Shown here in pieces: positions 33,211 through 40,983 of a stretch of 44,616 bases of DNA. The position numbers and the translations under genes were made by a program. Numbering within the stretch: position 1 is the stretch's first letter; every line of letters starts with the position of its first letter. The notes beneath the pieces were generated by a model, which saw nothing but the letters and a program-made list of their open reading frames with translations, was not told the DNA's origin and ran no database searches. Source of the DNA: Planctomycetaceae bacterium (lineage in GTDB: Bacteria > Planctomycetota > Planctomycetia > Pirellulales > Thermoguttaceae); NCBI GenBank assembly GCA_012719125.1, contig JAAYAY010000168.1, positions 1-44,616 of the forward strand, written 5' to 3'.

Positions 33211-35862
33211 ATGGACACACCACAGCAGCGCGATGAGCCGCCAAAAGATCCGGGACAAGACTCTCTCGGACAACTCATGGAGGACCTCTGTGACGGCTTC
33301 GAAGCGAGCTGGAGACGCGGAGAACGACCGAGAATCGAAGATCTCCTGGGGCACGTCTCCGAAGAACACCGCCGCAATCTGCTGGCTCACCTCCTGGGCG
33401 TCGAACTGCATTGGCGACGCCGCAAATCAGAGACACCCGCAGTTGAAGAGTACGCGCAACGTTTCCCCCTGGACCGGGAGATTGTCGACGACCTCTTTTC
33501 CGAAGGCAAGCAGGTGCCAAGCGTGGCCAATGCCCAGTCAGAGACCGTGCATTTCCGTTGCGAAACGCACGATTCAACTGTTCTGGGCCAGCCGCGCCGG
33601 TTGGGCAACTACCGGCTGGTGGAGGAATTGGGACGCGGTGGTATGGGTATTGTCTACCGAGCCTGGCAGGCCAGCGCCGATCGATATGTCGCCCTGAAGC
33701 TCATCCGTAAAGACCGGCTCGAGTCGCTCCCGCGAGACCGGCAGTCGAGCGTGATCCACCGGTTCGAGCACGAAGCCCAAGCCGCGGGACGAATCGAGCA
33801 CGACCACATCGTGACGGTTTACGAGGTCGGCGAGCTGGAAGGTGAACACTTCTTCTCGATGCGTTATGTCGAAGGGCAGAGCCTCAACGACTTGCTCAAA
33901 GACGGCTCCATCGACGGGCGCAGGGCCGCCGCTTATCTCGAACCGGTGGCCCGGGCCGTGCACGAAGCGCACCAGCACGGGATCCTCCATCGTGATATCA
34001 AACCGCAGAACATCCTCATCGACGCCAAGACCGATCGTGCCCTGGTGGTCGACTTCGGCCTCGCCAAGCTCGCCGAAGGTGCGGAGCAGATGACCGAAGC
34101 GGGCGACGTCATGGGCACCCCCCCCTACATGCCGCCCGAGCAGGCGGTCGACTCGTCGCAAGTGACGGCCAAGAGCGACGTTTATGCGCTCGGCGCGACG
34201 CTCTACCACGCCGTCACCGGACGCCCGCCCTTCCAGGCCACGTCGGTCCTCGAGACCATCCGAATGGTCGCCGACCTGCCGCCGTTGCCGCCCCGCCAGA
34301 TCGACCCGCGGATTGACCGCGATCTGGAAACAATCTGTCTGAAATGCCTGGAGAAGAATCCGTCCCGCCGTTACCCGTCTGCCGAAGCACTCGCCGACGA
34401 ACTTCGCAGGTATCTGAATCACGAACCGATCGAAGCCCGGCCCCTGGGAATCGCCGGGCGCAGCTTCCGCTGGTGCCGGCGTTATCCCGTCGTCGCCGTC
34501 TTGCTCTGCTGTACGATCGCATTCTTCATTGCGGCCCTGGCAGCGAGCATTGTCGGCTACGTTCAGACGAGCAGTGCACTTGCCGTCTCTGAAAGAAACT
34601 ACCAGAGGGCTCGCGGAACGGTTGACTGGTTTTTCACGCGAGTCAGTGAGGAGTCGCTGCTCAACCAACCCGGATTGCAGCCCCTAAGGCAGGACCTCCT
34701 CGAACAAGCGCTCCGCTACTACGAGCAATTCGTCGAAGAACGAGGCGACGACCCGACCGCTCGCGATGAGCTGGCGGTGAACGCCTATCGCCTCGGACGC
34801 ATTACCGAGCAACTCGGGTCGGTCGAAGAGGCCGAAGCCTGGTATCGCCGCGCCTTGAAAACCCAGGAGGAGCTTGTTGCCGAGCGGCCGCAGGACCAAC
34901 CACTCGCCGAGGCGTTGGGCGACACGCTCAACGCTATGGGGCAAATCTTTCTCACGCGACGCGACTTGACTGAGGCAGGAGACTTCTACCGGCGGGCTGT
35001 TCAGGTGCGAGAAAAACTCGCTCTGTCGGCTCCCGACCGCGCCGAACGGCAAAGAAAGCTTGCCAACTCCAACATGAACCTGGGCGTTGTCGCGCGAGAA
35101 GCGCAGCAGAAGGAAGAAGCACGCCGGCTATTCCTCAAAGCCCAGACGCTCCGCTACGCAATACTCCAGCGCGATGAAGAGAATACGAATGCTCGCCGCG
35201 ATCTGGCGATGGGATGCTACAATCTGGCCAATCTGTGCACTTCCGAGGAACCGATGGACGTGCCCGGCGCCCTGAAGAACCTGGAGGAAGCCCTGACGCT
35301 CTTCGAGGACCTCGTCGCCAACCAGCCCAACGACCTGACGAACAACTATCGAACCGCGATCACCGCCCGCCTGTACGGGGATCTCCTCTGCCATCTGGGA
35401 CGCGTCCAGGAAGCCAGGCAACCCTATCAACGGGCGTTGGACCTGATGCATCGTCTGGCGTATCTCAATCCCGACGTTCCCGGCTACCGACAGCAACTCG
35501 CCGGCATCCACATGAATCTGGGCCTTACGTTCGATAACCCCAACGACAAGGCGAAGAGCTTTACCGAAGCCCGCCGGATCCTGGAGCAACTCGCCGCCGA
35601 GTATCCCGACAGCCCGGAATACCGGCGGGACCTTGCGGCCACGCTCTGCGCCGTCGGAAACCTCTACGCCGACACGGGGGATCGTGACAACGCACTCGAA
35701 CTCGTCCGCCAGGCACGAGAGTCCTTCGAGCAGCTCTGCCAGGAATACCCCAACGACGACGAGTACGCCCGACTGCTGAAGAAGGTCGAGGAGCAAGAAG
35801 CCGCAATCGCGGCATCGCGAAAACGGGACGAAACCGACGCTCCGCAGGATCCCTCGAACTGA
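33211..35862 (+). CDS. Membrane Ser/Thr protein kinase with C-terminal TPR domain
   Basis: An 883-residue PknB-like kinase. Residues 1-130 form an N-terminal region common in planctomycete kinases. The kinase domain (about 131-395) shows the glycine loop LGRGGMGIVYRA, Lys163 in VALKLIRK, catalytic HRDIKPQN (260-267) with Asp262, DFGLAK (281-286) and MPPEQ. A single membrane helix (VVAVLLCCTIAFFIAALAASIVGYV, split at its ends) near 430-458 places the C-terminal half outside. That half holds several TPR-like helix pairs (EAEAWYRRALKTQEEL; EARQPYQRALDLMHRL). The kinase probably phosphorylates cytosolic targets, possibly the nearby ECF sigma factor, after sensing through the TPRs. Confidence 0.93.
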   Translation: MDTPQQRDEPPKDPGQDSLGQLMEDLCDGFEASWRRGERPRIEDLLGHVSEEHRRNLLAHLLGVELHWRRRKSETPAVEEYAQRFPLDREIVDDLFSEGKQVPSVANAQSETVHFRCETHDSTVLGQPRRLGNYRLVEELGRGGMGIVYRAWQASADRYVALKLIRKDRLESLPRDRQSSVIHRFEHEAQAAGRIEHDHIVTVYEVGELEGEHFFSMRYVEGQSLNDLLKDGSIDGRRAAAYLEPVARAVHEAHQHGILHRDIKPQNILIDAKTDRALVVDFGLAKLAEGAEQMTEAGDVMGTPPYMPPEQAVDSSQVTAKSDVYALGATLYHAVTGRPPFQATSVLETIRMVADLPPLPPRQIDPRIDRDLETICLKCLEKNPSRRYPSAEALADELRRYLNHEPIEARPLGIAGRSFRWCRRYPVVAVLLCCTIAFFIAALAASIVGYVQTSSALAVSERNYQRARGTVDWFFTRVSEESLLNQPGLQPLRQDLLEQALRYYEQFVEERGDDPTARDELAVNAYRLGRITEQLGSVEEAEAWYRRALKTQEELVAERPQDQPLAEALGDTLNAMGQIFLTRRDLTEAGDFYRRAVQVREKLALSAPDRAERQRKLANSNMNLGVVAREAQQKEEARRLFLKAQTLRYAILQRDEENTNARRDLAMGCYNLANLCTSEEPMDVPGALKNLEEALTLFEDLVANQPNDLTNNYRTAITARLYGDLLCHLGRVQEARQPYQRALDLMHRLAYLNPDVPGYRQQLAGIHMNLGLTFDNPNDKAKSFTEARRILEQLAAEYPDSPEYRRDLAATLCAVGNLYADTGDRDNALELVRQARESFEQLCQEYPNDDEYARLLKKVEEQEAAIAASRKRDETDAPQDPSN

Positions 35863-36017
35863 CGTCGACCATCGCCAGTCGGTCCCTGCAAAGTCTACGT
35901 GGTTCCTGCTCTTTCGCTATTTTCTCGGCCATTTTCTGATCCTGGGGGAGCCCGGCCACCGATAAGCAGTATCTGGGAGGAACTTGCGCGCTGTCCGCTG
36001 TTGGGGGAGGAAAAGGA

Positions 36018-37352
36018 ATGTCTTCACGCTCTTTGTCCTGCGTGGTTTTTCCACGGCGACTAGCCGGCGTTCTCGCCGGGCTTGTTCTCAGTCTGGAAAC
36101 CGCGATCTTCGCTGCGGAGCAGCCTCCCGTCGCGCCGGCACCACTCCCCCCCTTGGTTGCCGTTCCTGAACCGGGTGATGAGGCGGCACCGCCGGCGACC
36201 GTTCCGCCGGTTCCCCCCAAGCCCCCGGCCGCCAAGGTTGCGCCGCGAACCGTCCCGCCACGGGTGACTCCTCCCCCGCCCGTAAGGCCGCCGGCACCGG
36301 ATCAAGGGCTCCGCACGACGCCCACGCCGAGCCTCGACCAGTTTTCGATGCGCACCCGGGGCACACCCTCGCTTCGTCTGGCCAGCGTGCCCAATATGCT
36401 GGGCGATTTCGGCATGCCTTTTCCGAACGCGATCGTCGACACGGCCAAAGGCGAAACATTGCTGAGCCTTCCACTGGCAGGCGCCGGGCTGCGCAGCAAG
36501 GTGTCTGAGAACAATAAAGCCCTGCCCATGGATCGCGTCTATTTCCAGTACAATCATTTCCACAATGCCGGCGGCGTCGACTTCGACATCGCGACCAGCG
36601 GAGACGAGTTTGCCAACCACGTCGATCGCTACACGGTCGGGCTGGAAAAGACATTCTGGGATAGGCTCTGGTCCGTGGATCTGCGAATGCCTTTTGCCGG
36701 GAGCCAGGACTTCTCCGCGTACGGGCTTGACGTATCCGGCGGTTGCGTCGGCAACCTGGATGTAATCGTCAAGCGACTGCTGACCGCCGGTGATCAAGGG
36801 GCCTTGGCAGCCGGGATCGGCATCAACACGCCGACGGGTAGCGACGTCCAGGTGACGACGTCAAGGCAATTCTCACTCGAAAACGAAGCCGTCCACCTCT
36901 CGCCGTTCCTCGGAGCCCTCTACCGACCCAACGAACAGATCTTCTACCACGGTTTCCTCGAAGTCGATGTGCCTCTCAACGGCAACACGCTCCTTTATGA
37001 CCCGGGCGCCACTCCGACGACCGTTGGTCTACTGACGGAACAGACCCTGCTGAAAGTGGACGTCTCCGCGGGCCGCTGGCTCTATCGTAATCCCCGCGCG
37101 TACGTGACCGGTTTGGCGTCGATCGTCGAGTTCCACTACACGGGCACGCTCAATGACGGAGACGTCATCTACGTAGGGGGGGATCGGTTCGGCAATTTGC
37201 TCAATCGATTCGATCTGGCGCACCTGACGGTCGGACTTCACGCTCGGATCCACGAGAACACGACCCTGCGAGTCGGCGGCGTCTTTCCCCTGAACGAGAT
37301 CGATCGAGCCTTTGACGCCGAAGTCCAGGTCTCGCTGAATCGATACTTCTAG
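36018..37352 (+). CDS. Probable outer-membrane beta-barrel protein
   Basis: This 444-residue protein has a signal peptide (RRLAGVLAGLVLSLETAIFAA) and a very Pro-rich stretch (about 35-100). About 330 residues of alternating-strand sequence with many aromatic and polar residues follow (YFQYNHFHNAGG, DRYTVGLEKTFWDRLWSVDL). The chain ends VSLNRYF, whose terminal aromatic residue is typical of barrels inserted by the Bam complex. The Pro-rich region may span a periplasmic or peptidoglycan layer. AGGAAAAGGA precedes the ATG directly. The gene is alone on its strand and ends before convergent hairpins. Confidence 0.72.
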   Translation: MSSRSLSCVVFPRRLAGVLAGLVLSLETAIFAAEQPPVAPAPLPPLVAVPEPGDEAAPPATVPPVPPKPPAAKVAPRTVPPRVTPPPPVRPPAPDQGLRTTPTPSLDQFSMRTRGTPSLRLASVPNMLGDFGMPFPNAIVDTAKGETLLSLPLAGAGLRSKVSENNKALPMDRVYFQYNHFHNAGGVDFDIATSGDEFANHVDRYTVGLEKTFWDRLWSVDLRMPFAGSQDFSAYGLDVSGGCVGNLDVIVKRLLTAGDQGALAAGIGINTPTGSDVQVTTSRQFSLENEAVHLSPFLGALYRPNEQIFYHGFLEVDVPLNGNTLLYDPGATPTTVGLLTEQTLLKVDVSAGRWLYRNPRAYVTGLASIVEFHYTGTLNDGDVIYVGGDRFGNLLNRFDLAHLTVGLHARIHENTTLRVGGVFPLNEIDRAFDAEVQVSLNRYF

Positions 37353-37393
37353 ACGGCCTTGCGAGATTTCAGGCACTCAGCAGACGGCACCGG

Positions 37394-37453
37394 ATTCCCG
37401 CCTTCGCGGGAATGACGGACGAAGGAACGCGTGAATTCCTCCGGGAATCACGC
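37394..37453. terminator. Two hairpins between convergent genes
   Basis: ATTCCCGC-CTTC-GCGGGAAT (37394-37413) is a perfect 8-bp hairpin of a type seen as dispersed repeats in many bacteria. GCGTGAATTCC/GGAATCACGC (37429-37453) pairs with one bulged A. Being between two converging genes, they could stop transcription from both sides, though neither has a strong T run. Confidence 0.55.
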
Positions 37454-37461
37454 AACTCCGT

Positions 37462-38418
37462 TCAGCGTTCCTTCCGAAACCGGACCGCCTCCGCAGCTAC
37501 CTGGAGGCCCAGCTTGTGGCAGAGGGCCTTGGCAGCAACGTCGTCGGCAGAAATGTGCGTCTCCACGCTGCCGATGCCCTGCTGCACGAGTTGCTTGAAC
37601 GCTTCGGTAAGCAGGAAGAAGGCCATGCCTTGACGGCGGTGATCCTCGGCCACGAAGAGATCGACGATTCCGGCGGCAGGACCGGGGAGATCGGGCGACG
37701 GAGGCCCCATGTCGCGAACGGTCAACGAGGCGACCGGCGGGCCGGGCCGGCGCGGCGATAGCTCAAAACGAGTCAGATCGAATTCGCCGATTTCCATGGC
37801 CTCCCACCAGTCTCGCGGCGGCGGGTCGGCCAGCGTGGTCAATCGGGTCAACCGGCGAACCTGCATGGTCCGGCGGTCGACCGCGGGACGAAAATCCGTC
37901 AGACTTCGACGGCAAATCAACGTGTCTCCGGACGCTCTGTATCCGGCTCCGTTGAACATGTCCCGCGTGAACGAATCGGTTGCGAAAATGCCCGGCGGCA
38001 TGCTGCCGCCGTATAGCCCGGCGTAGAAAGGCGCCAACGGCGGTGCAGAGCCCCCTTGAATCGTGGCAGCCCCATTGTCGGCCAGGAAACGATCGCAGCA
38101 ATCGAGTAACTGCCCTGCCACGACGTCGCGTCTGGGGCAGTCCGGACACACCAGCAGCATGCAGACCACACCGGTCTCCGTCGAGATCCAGGTGCGAGTC
38201 GAGTTGGGACCGAAGGCCGCATGAGCAAAGCCAAGCGGCTTGCGCCCTTCCCAGGCCAGGAACAGCCGACTCTGGGGAAAGTACAACTTGCTGAATACGA
38301 GCCGCTCGAATAGATCGACCGAAACCGGCAACGTCAGACCCGGCTGTTGAGCGCACCGTTGCCACACTTCCGTGACGGCAGGCGGATCGAGATTGGTGAA
38401 CGGTCGAATCTGCGGCAT
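37462..38418 (-). CDS. GNAT-family acetyltransferase
   Basis: A 318-residue cytosolic protein. The C-terminal half is a full GNAT domain: AAGIVDLFVAEDHRRQGMAF gives the strand and the acetyl-CoA motif (R-R-Q-G-M-A), and VAAKALCHKLGLQV is the final helix. The N-terminal half (PFTNLDPPAVTEVWQRC; LFLAWEGRKPLGFAHAAFG) looks like a second, diverged GNAT fold, so the protein is a tandem GNAT. Substrate is unknown. The ribosome binding site is weak. It ends near the hairpins shared with the barrel gene. Confidence 0.85.
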   Translation of the reverse strand: MPQIRPFTNLDPPAVTEVWQRCAQQPGLTLPVSVDLFERLVFSKLYFPQSRLFLAWEGRKPLGFAHAAFGPNSTRTWISTETGVVCMLLVCPDCPRRDVVAGQLLDCCDRFLADNGAATIQGGSAPPLAPFYAGLYGGSMPPGIFATDSFTRDMFNGAGYRASGDTLICRRSLTDFRPAVDRRTMQVRRLTRLTTLADPPPRDWWEAMEIGEFDLTRFELSPRRPGPPVASLTVRDMGPPSPDLPGPAAGIVDLFVAEDHRRQGMAFFLLTEAFKQLVQQGIGSVETHISADDVAAKALCHKLGLQVAAEAVRFRKER

Positions 38419-38653
38419 GAGCGATCGTTACGCGGAAAGGTCTTGGACACACATAGCACGAAATCGCACTCACCTGCCAATCGCGGCCGAAGAGCAATCT
38501 GCCGGGCAAGCGGACAGACGGCCGATGAAGTTGACCCGGTCGCGAGGCGATCGCGTATGCCCCTGACCCTTCGTCCGCTGAACATGTGAACCCCGACAAT
38601 ATCGATAATATAAGGGAGCAGACGGTTTTCGACCAGCGGCCGTTCCGGCGACC

Positions 38654-39631
38654 TCACTGCACGTCGGACGAGCCGAGTGTGTCCGGCCGTTCTTCCCGAG
38701 CCGGAGCTCCACCCGCCGAATCGGTGAACCCGGCACTGCGGGCGGTCTCCAGGATGTGCTCTGCCATTCGGTCGGCCAGTTGATCGGCCGTCAGCCCGAG
38801 CCGCCAAGCCATTCTCGACGACAGCGGCACCGTCGAACCGTCGACATGGAGGCGATACAGATACTCGCGCAACAGCGTCTTGGTCTCTGTGCTCGATTCC
38901 AGCAGGAAATGGACCCAAGCCCAACATTCGGCATAATCGTCCTGGGGCAGAACCTGCTCCGAGTCCAGCGATTCGAGTCGCGCGAGGTTCGGGAGCCGAT
39001 AGAGTCTCTCTCGCGGCGGCCTGGCCGACGAGGAATCCGCCGCGGTCGCGTCGTCCCGGGCAAGGATGCGAACAAGATGATCCCGATTGAGACCGTGCCG
39101 CCCGCGAGGCACTTCAAAGTATTCAGCCAAGCCCTCGTCGAGCCAGAGGGGAATGTCCGGTAGCACCGAGTGCAGATAGGCGTGAGTCACTTCGTGCCGA
39201 AGGTCTTCGCCCACATAGCCGCCCCAATGAGCGTACACTTCCAGACGCGTGTCGCTTTCCACGAAGAAGGCCCGGCGGTTCGGAAAACCCGGGTGTTCCT
39301 CGCGGACAAACTCTTTGAAGCGATTGGCATCCTCGAACAGATAGACGTGGATCGGTTCCTCAGAAGATGCGTAGGCAAGTTCTCGTCGCAGGTCCTCGCG
39401 TCGAGCCGTCAATTCATCCAGAAGCCGGTGCCGGGCCGGAACCTCAAAATCGCAGTGGATCACGAGCTGGTCGCGCACAATCGTATAACGATCGGGCCGG
39501 TCGAGTCGCCGGTTGACCAACGTTCGGACACAACCTGCGTTCAGAAGCAGGAGGGCGAGGCACGTCAGCACAGCGGATCGATCGGCTGAAATCAATGAAT
39601 CTGGCACTCTTGGGGGATTGCGGGACGGCAT
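38654..39631 (-). CDS. Lipoprotein with HExxH metallopeptidase domain
   Basis: The 325-residue product has a lipoprotein signal (LALLLLNAGC, lipidated Cys34). The catalytic zinc motif HEVTH is at 146-150 and LWLDEGLAEYFE at 162-173 supplies the third ligand, as in gluzincin DUF1570/peptidase-MA-like proteins common in planctomycetes. A C-terminal helical region follows (DQLADRMAEHILETARS). It probably acts as a zinc peptidase in the periplasm or on the outer membrane; targets are unknown. The gene is divergent from the BlaI-type repressor, with 333 nt between, so it may be under its control. Confidence 0.83.
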   Translation of the reverse strand: MPSRNPPRVPDSLISADRSAVLTCLALLLLNAGCVRTLVNRRLDRPDRYTIVRDQLVIHCDFEVPARHRLLDELTARREDLRRELAYASSEEPIHVYLFEDANRFKEFVREEHPGFPNRRAFFVESDTRLEVYAHWGGYVGEDLRHEVTHAYLHSVLPDIPLWLDEGLAEYFEVPRGRHGLNRDHLVRILARDDATAADSSSARPPRERLYRLPNLARLESLDSEQVLPQDDYAECWAWVHFLLESSTETKTLLREYLYRLHVDGSTVPLSSRMAWRLGLTADQLADRMAEHILETARSAGFTDSAGGAPAREERPDTLGSSDVQ

Positions 39632-39739
39632 CCGGCGAAAGCCGCGATATGGGCCGAGGATCGTAGCAGATCCCCGTCAGAAGAAAAACATCGCTTGCCA
39701 TACCCCTCTGTGCTGCGGATGTGTCGTCGCAAGCTGTTT

Positions 39740-39841
39740 CCTTGAAATATCTTGAGGCTTGTCGGCAGGATGCCGGAACCACCCCCCCAAAAAAATCTCT
39801 CAGGTTGCCTGGGAAAAGACTCCCATCGTCTTGAAATATCT
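39740..39841. repeat. Two copies of a 12-bp direct repeat in the BlaI upstream region
   Basis: CTTGAAATATCT occurs at 39740-39751 and again at 39830-39841, 90 bp apart. The second copy overlaps the -35 and palindrome of the BlaI promoter. The rest of the 333-nt divergent gap (39632-39964) shows no gene. Confidence 0.7.
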
Positions 39842-39858
39842 ACATGCGTAGATATACT
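39831..39858 (+). promoter_or_regulatory. BlaI promoter with operator-like palindrome
   Basis: TTGAAA (39831-39836) and TATACT (39853-39858), 16 nt apart, form a good sigma-70-type promoter. The arms ATATCTAC (39836-39843) and GTAGATAT (39848-39855), with a 4-nt centre, make a perfect palindrome filling the spacer. Its CTAC/GTAG core resembles BlaI/MecI operators, so the repressor may control itself. Confidence 0.75.
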
Positions 39859-39964
39859 GTCACGTAGTGAATGGCTAGAGGGGTTTAGTCAACGCGACAG
39901 GCGGGCGGTGGCAAGGCACGCGGAGGACCTTGGAGCCGGAGTCGCTGGCGTGTATGGTGGAGGC

Positions 39965-40384
39965 ATGGACGAGAATCAACTCCCGGATGCCGAGTTGGAG
40001 GTGTTGGCCTGTCTGTGGAAACACGGCCAACTGACGGCTCGGTCGATCCGCGAGCGGATGGTGGGATATCGTCCGATGACCCACGCGGCCGTGAGTACCC
40101 TCCTCAAGCGATTGCAGGACAAAGGAATGGTGGTTCGGGAGAAGGGTCCGGTGGGAAAGGCCTTTCTCTACCGAGCCGCCACCGGACCTCGAAGGGCCTA
40201 TCGTCGAATCGTCGATGACCTGATCGAGCGGATATTCAGCGGCAGCGGAACAGCTCTTGTCACAACTCTTCTGGAAGCTCGCCCGCCGAGTGCAGGCGAG
40301 CTCGAAGAGTTGCAGCGTCTGCTTGACGACTATCGACAACGCGAAGAGGACGGTTGTGAACTGCCAAAGGGCCAACTAGAATGA
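39965..40384 (+). CDS. BlaI/MecI/CopY-family transcriptional repressor
   Basis: A 139-residue winged-helix repressor: LPDAELEVLACLWKHGQLTA, then THAAVSTLLKRLQDKGMV (recognition helix) and VGKAFLYRAA (wing). The C-terminal helices form the dimerisation region in this family. Known members block genes for antibiotic or metal responses until cleaved or released, usually by a BlaR1-type (M56) sensor; none is seen here. The ATG at 39965 is only a couple of nt after GGAGG, tighter than usual. An open frame upstream crosses the promoter and is not native. A broken sulfatase starts 45 nt downstream, perhaps the former regulated gene. Confidence 0.9.
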   Translation: MDENQLPDAELEVLACLWKHGQLTARSIRERMVGYRPMTHAAVSTLLKRLQDKGMVVREKGPVGKAFLYRAATGPRRAYRRIVDDLIERIFSGSGTALVTTLLEARPPSAGELEELQRLLDDYRQREEDGCELPKGQLE

Positions 40385-40429
40385 GCCCCGTTCGTTGTGG
40401 TTCACAACTCTGCATCGGGAGACTCTGCC

Positions 40430-40546
40430 ATGGCCCGATCAGCCCTCGCAATGCTTCTTCTCTTCGGGTTTCTGGGCTCCTTTGCTTTGTCCGCAGAAAC
40501 GGGTCGCCCACCCAACATCGTCTACATCCTTGCCGACGATAAGTAG
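40430..40546 (+). pseudogene. Truncated sulfatase (N-terminal remnant)
   Basis: Thirty-eight codons encode a signal peptide (MLLLFGFLGSFALSAE) and the first strand of the arylsulfatase fold, PNIVYILADDK, where family members bind calcium with the Asp pair. A TAG follows at once. The following DNA does not resume a sulfatase in any frame, so the gene was broken by deletion or insertion rather than a simple point mutation. The missing part includes the C-x-P-S-R formylglycine site. Confidence 0.85.
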
Positions 40547-40983
40547 CAGTACAGGCATCGCTGCCCACGAAAACACCGGAATAACGCGAAAAATCAGCGT
40601 GAATTGAGCGTCTTTCGGATTGCGACCGATTCATGGAAATTGCGATGGATTCCCTGCAATTAGCTACATGTTGCTACATGCCAGCCACCGGACCCTTACG
40701 CGGCCCGTTGTTCGGTTTTGCCGTTGTGCCAGCGGGTGCTACTATCAGGCCGCCTTGCGCTCGTAGCGCTAGTCCACCCAGGCCTTTGCGGCAGACTATG
40801 TGCTCCCGACGCGACGGCATGGCGGTTCCTGCTTGGCAAACAACAGGTTCACCCATGTCAGTATGAGTATTCGAGCATCTATCAGGAGGACGAACCGGAT
40901 ATTTGTTCAATATAGGCAAGTTGCGCACAACCTGAGGGCTCCGTGAGAACTACTCGGCGTGCAACCAGGTCGTGTCGACAGAA
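40547..40983. other. Non-coding rearranged stretch
   Basis: These 437 nt lie between the sulfatase stump and the large minus-strand gene. Frames here are short, and none has convincing composition or a ribosome binding site. GCTACATG is repeated at about 40663 and 40672 (AGCTACATGTTGCTACATG), a possible recombination footprint. No transposase or integrase fragment was recognised. Confidence 0.45.

Noticed and set aside
37394-37413. ATTCCCGC-CTTC-GCGGGAAT as an insertion-sequence end
   Set aside because: No transposase, target duplication or matching second end is present; it is better read as a dispersed hairpin or terminator.
40633-40928. Short frames in the stretch after the broken sulfatase
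   Set aside because: No ribosome binding site and no recognised domain; opposite strands are open equally.
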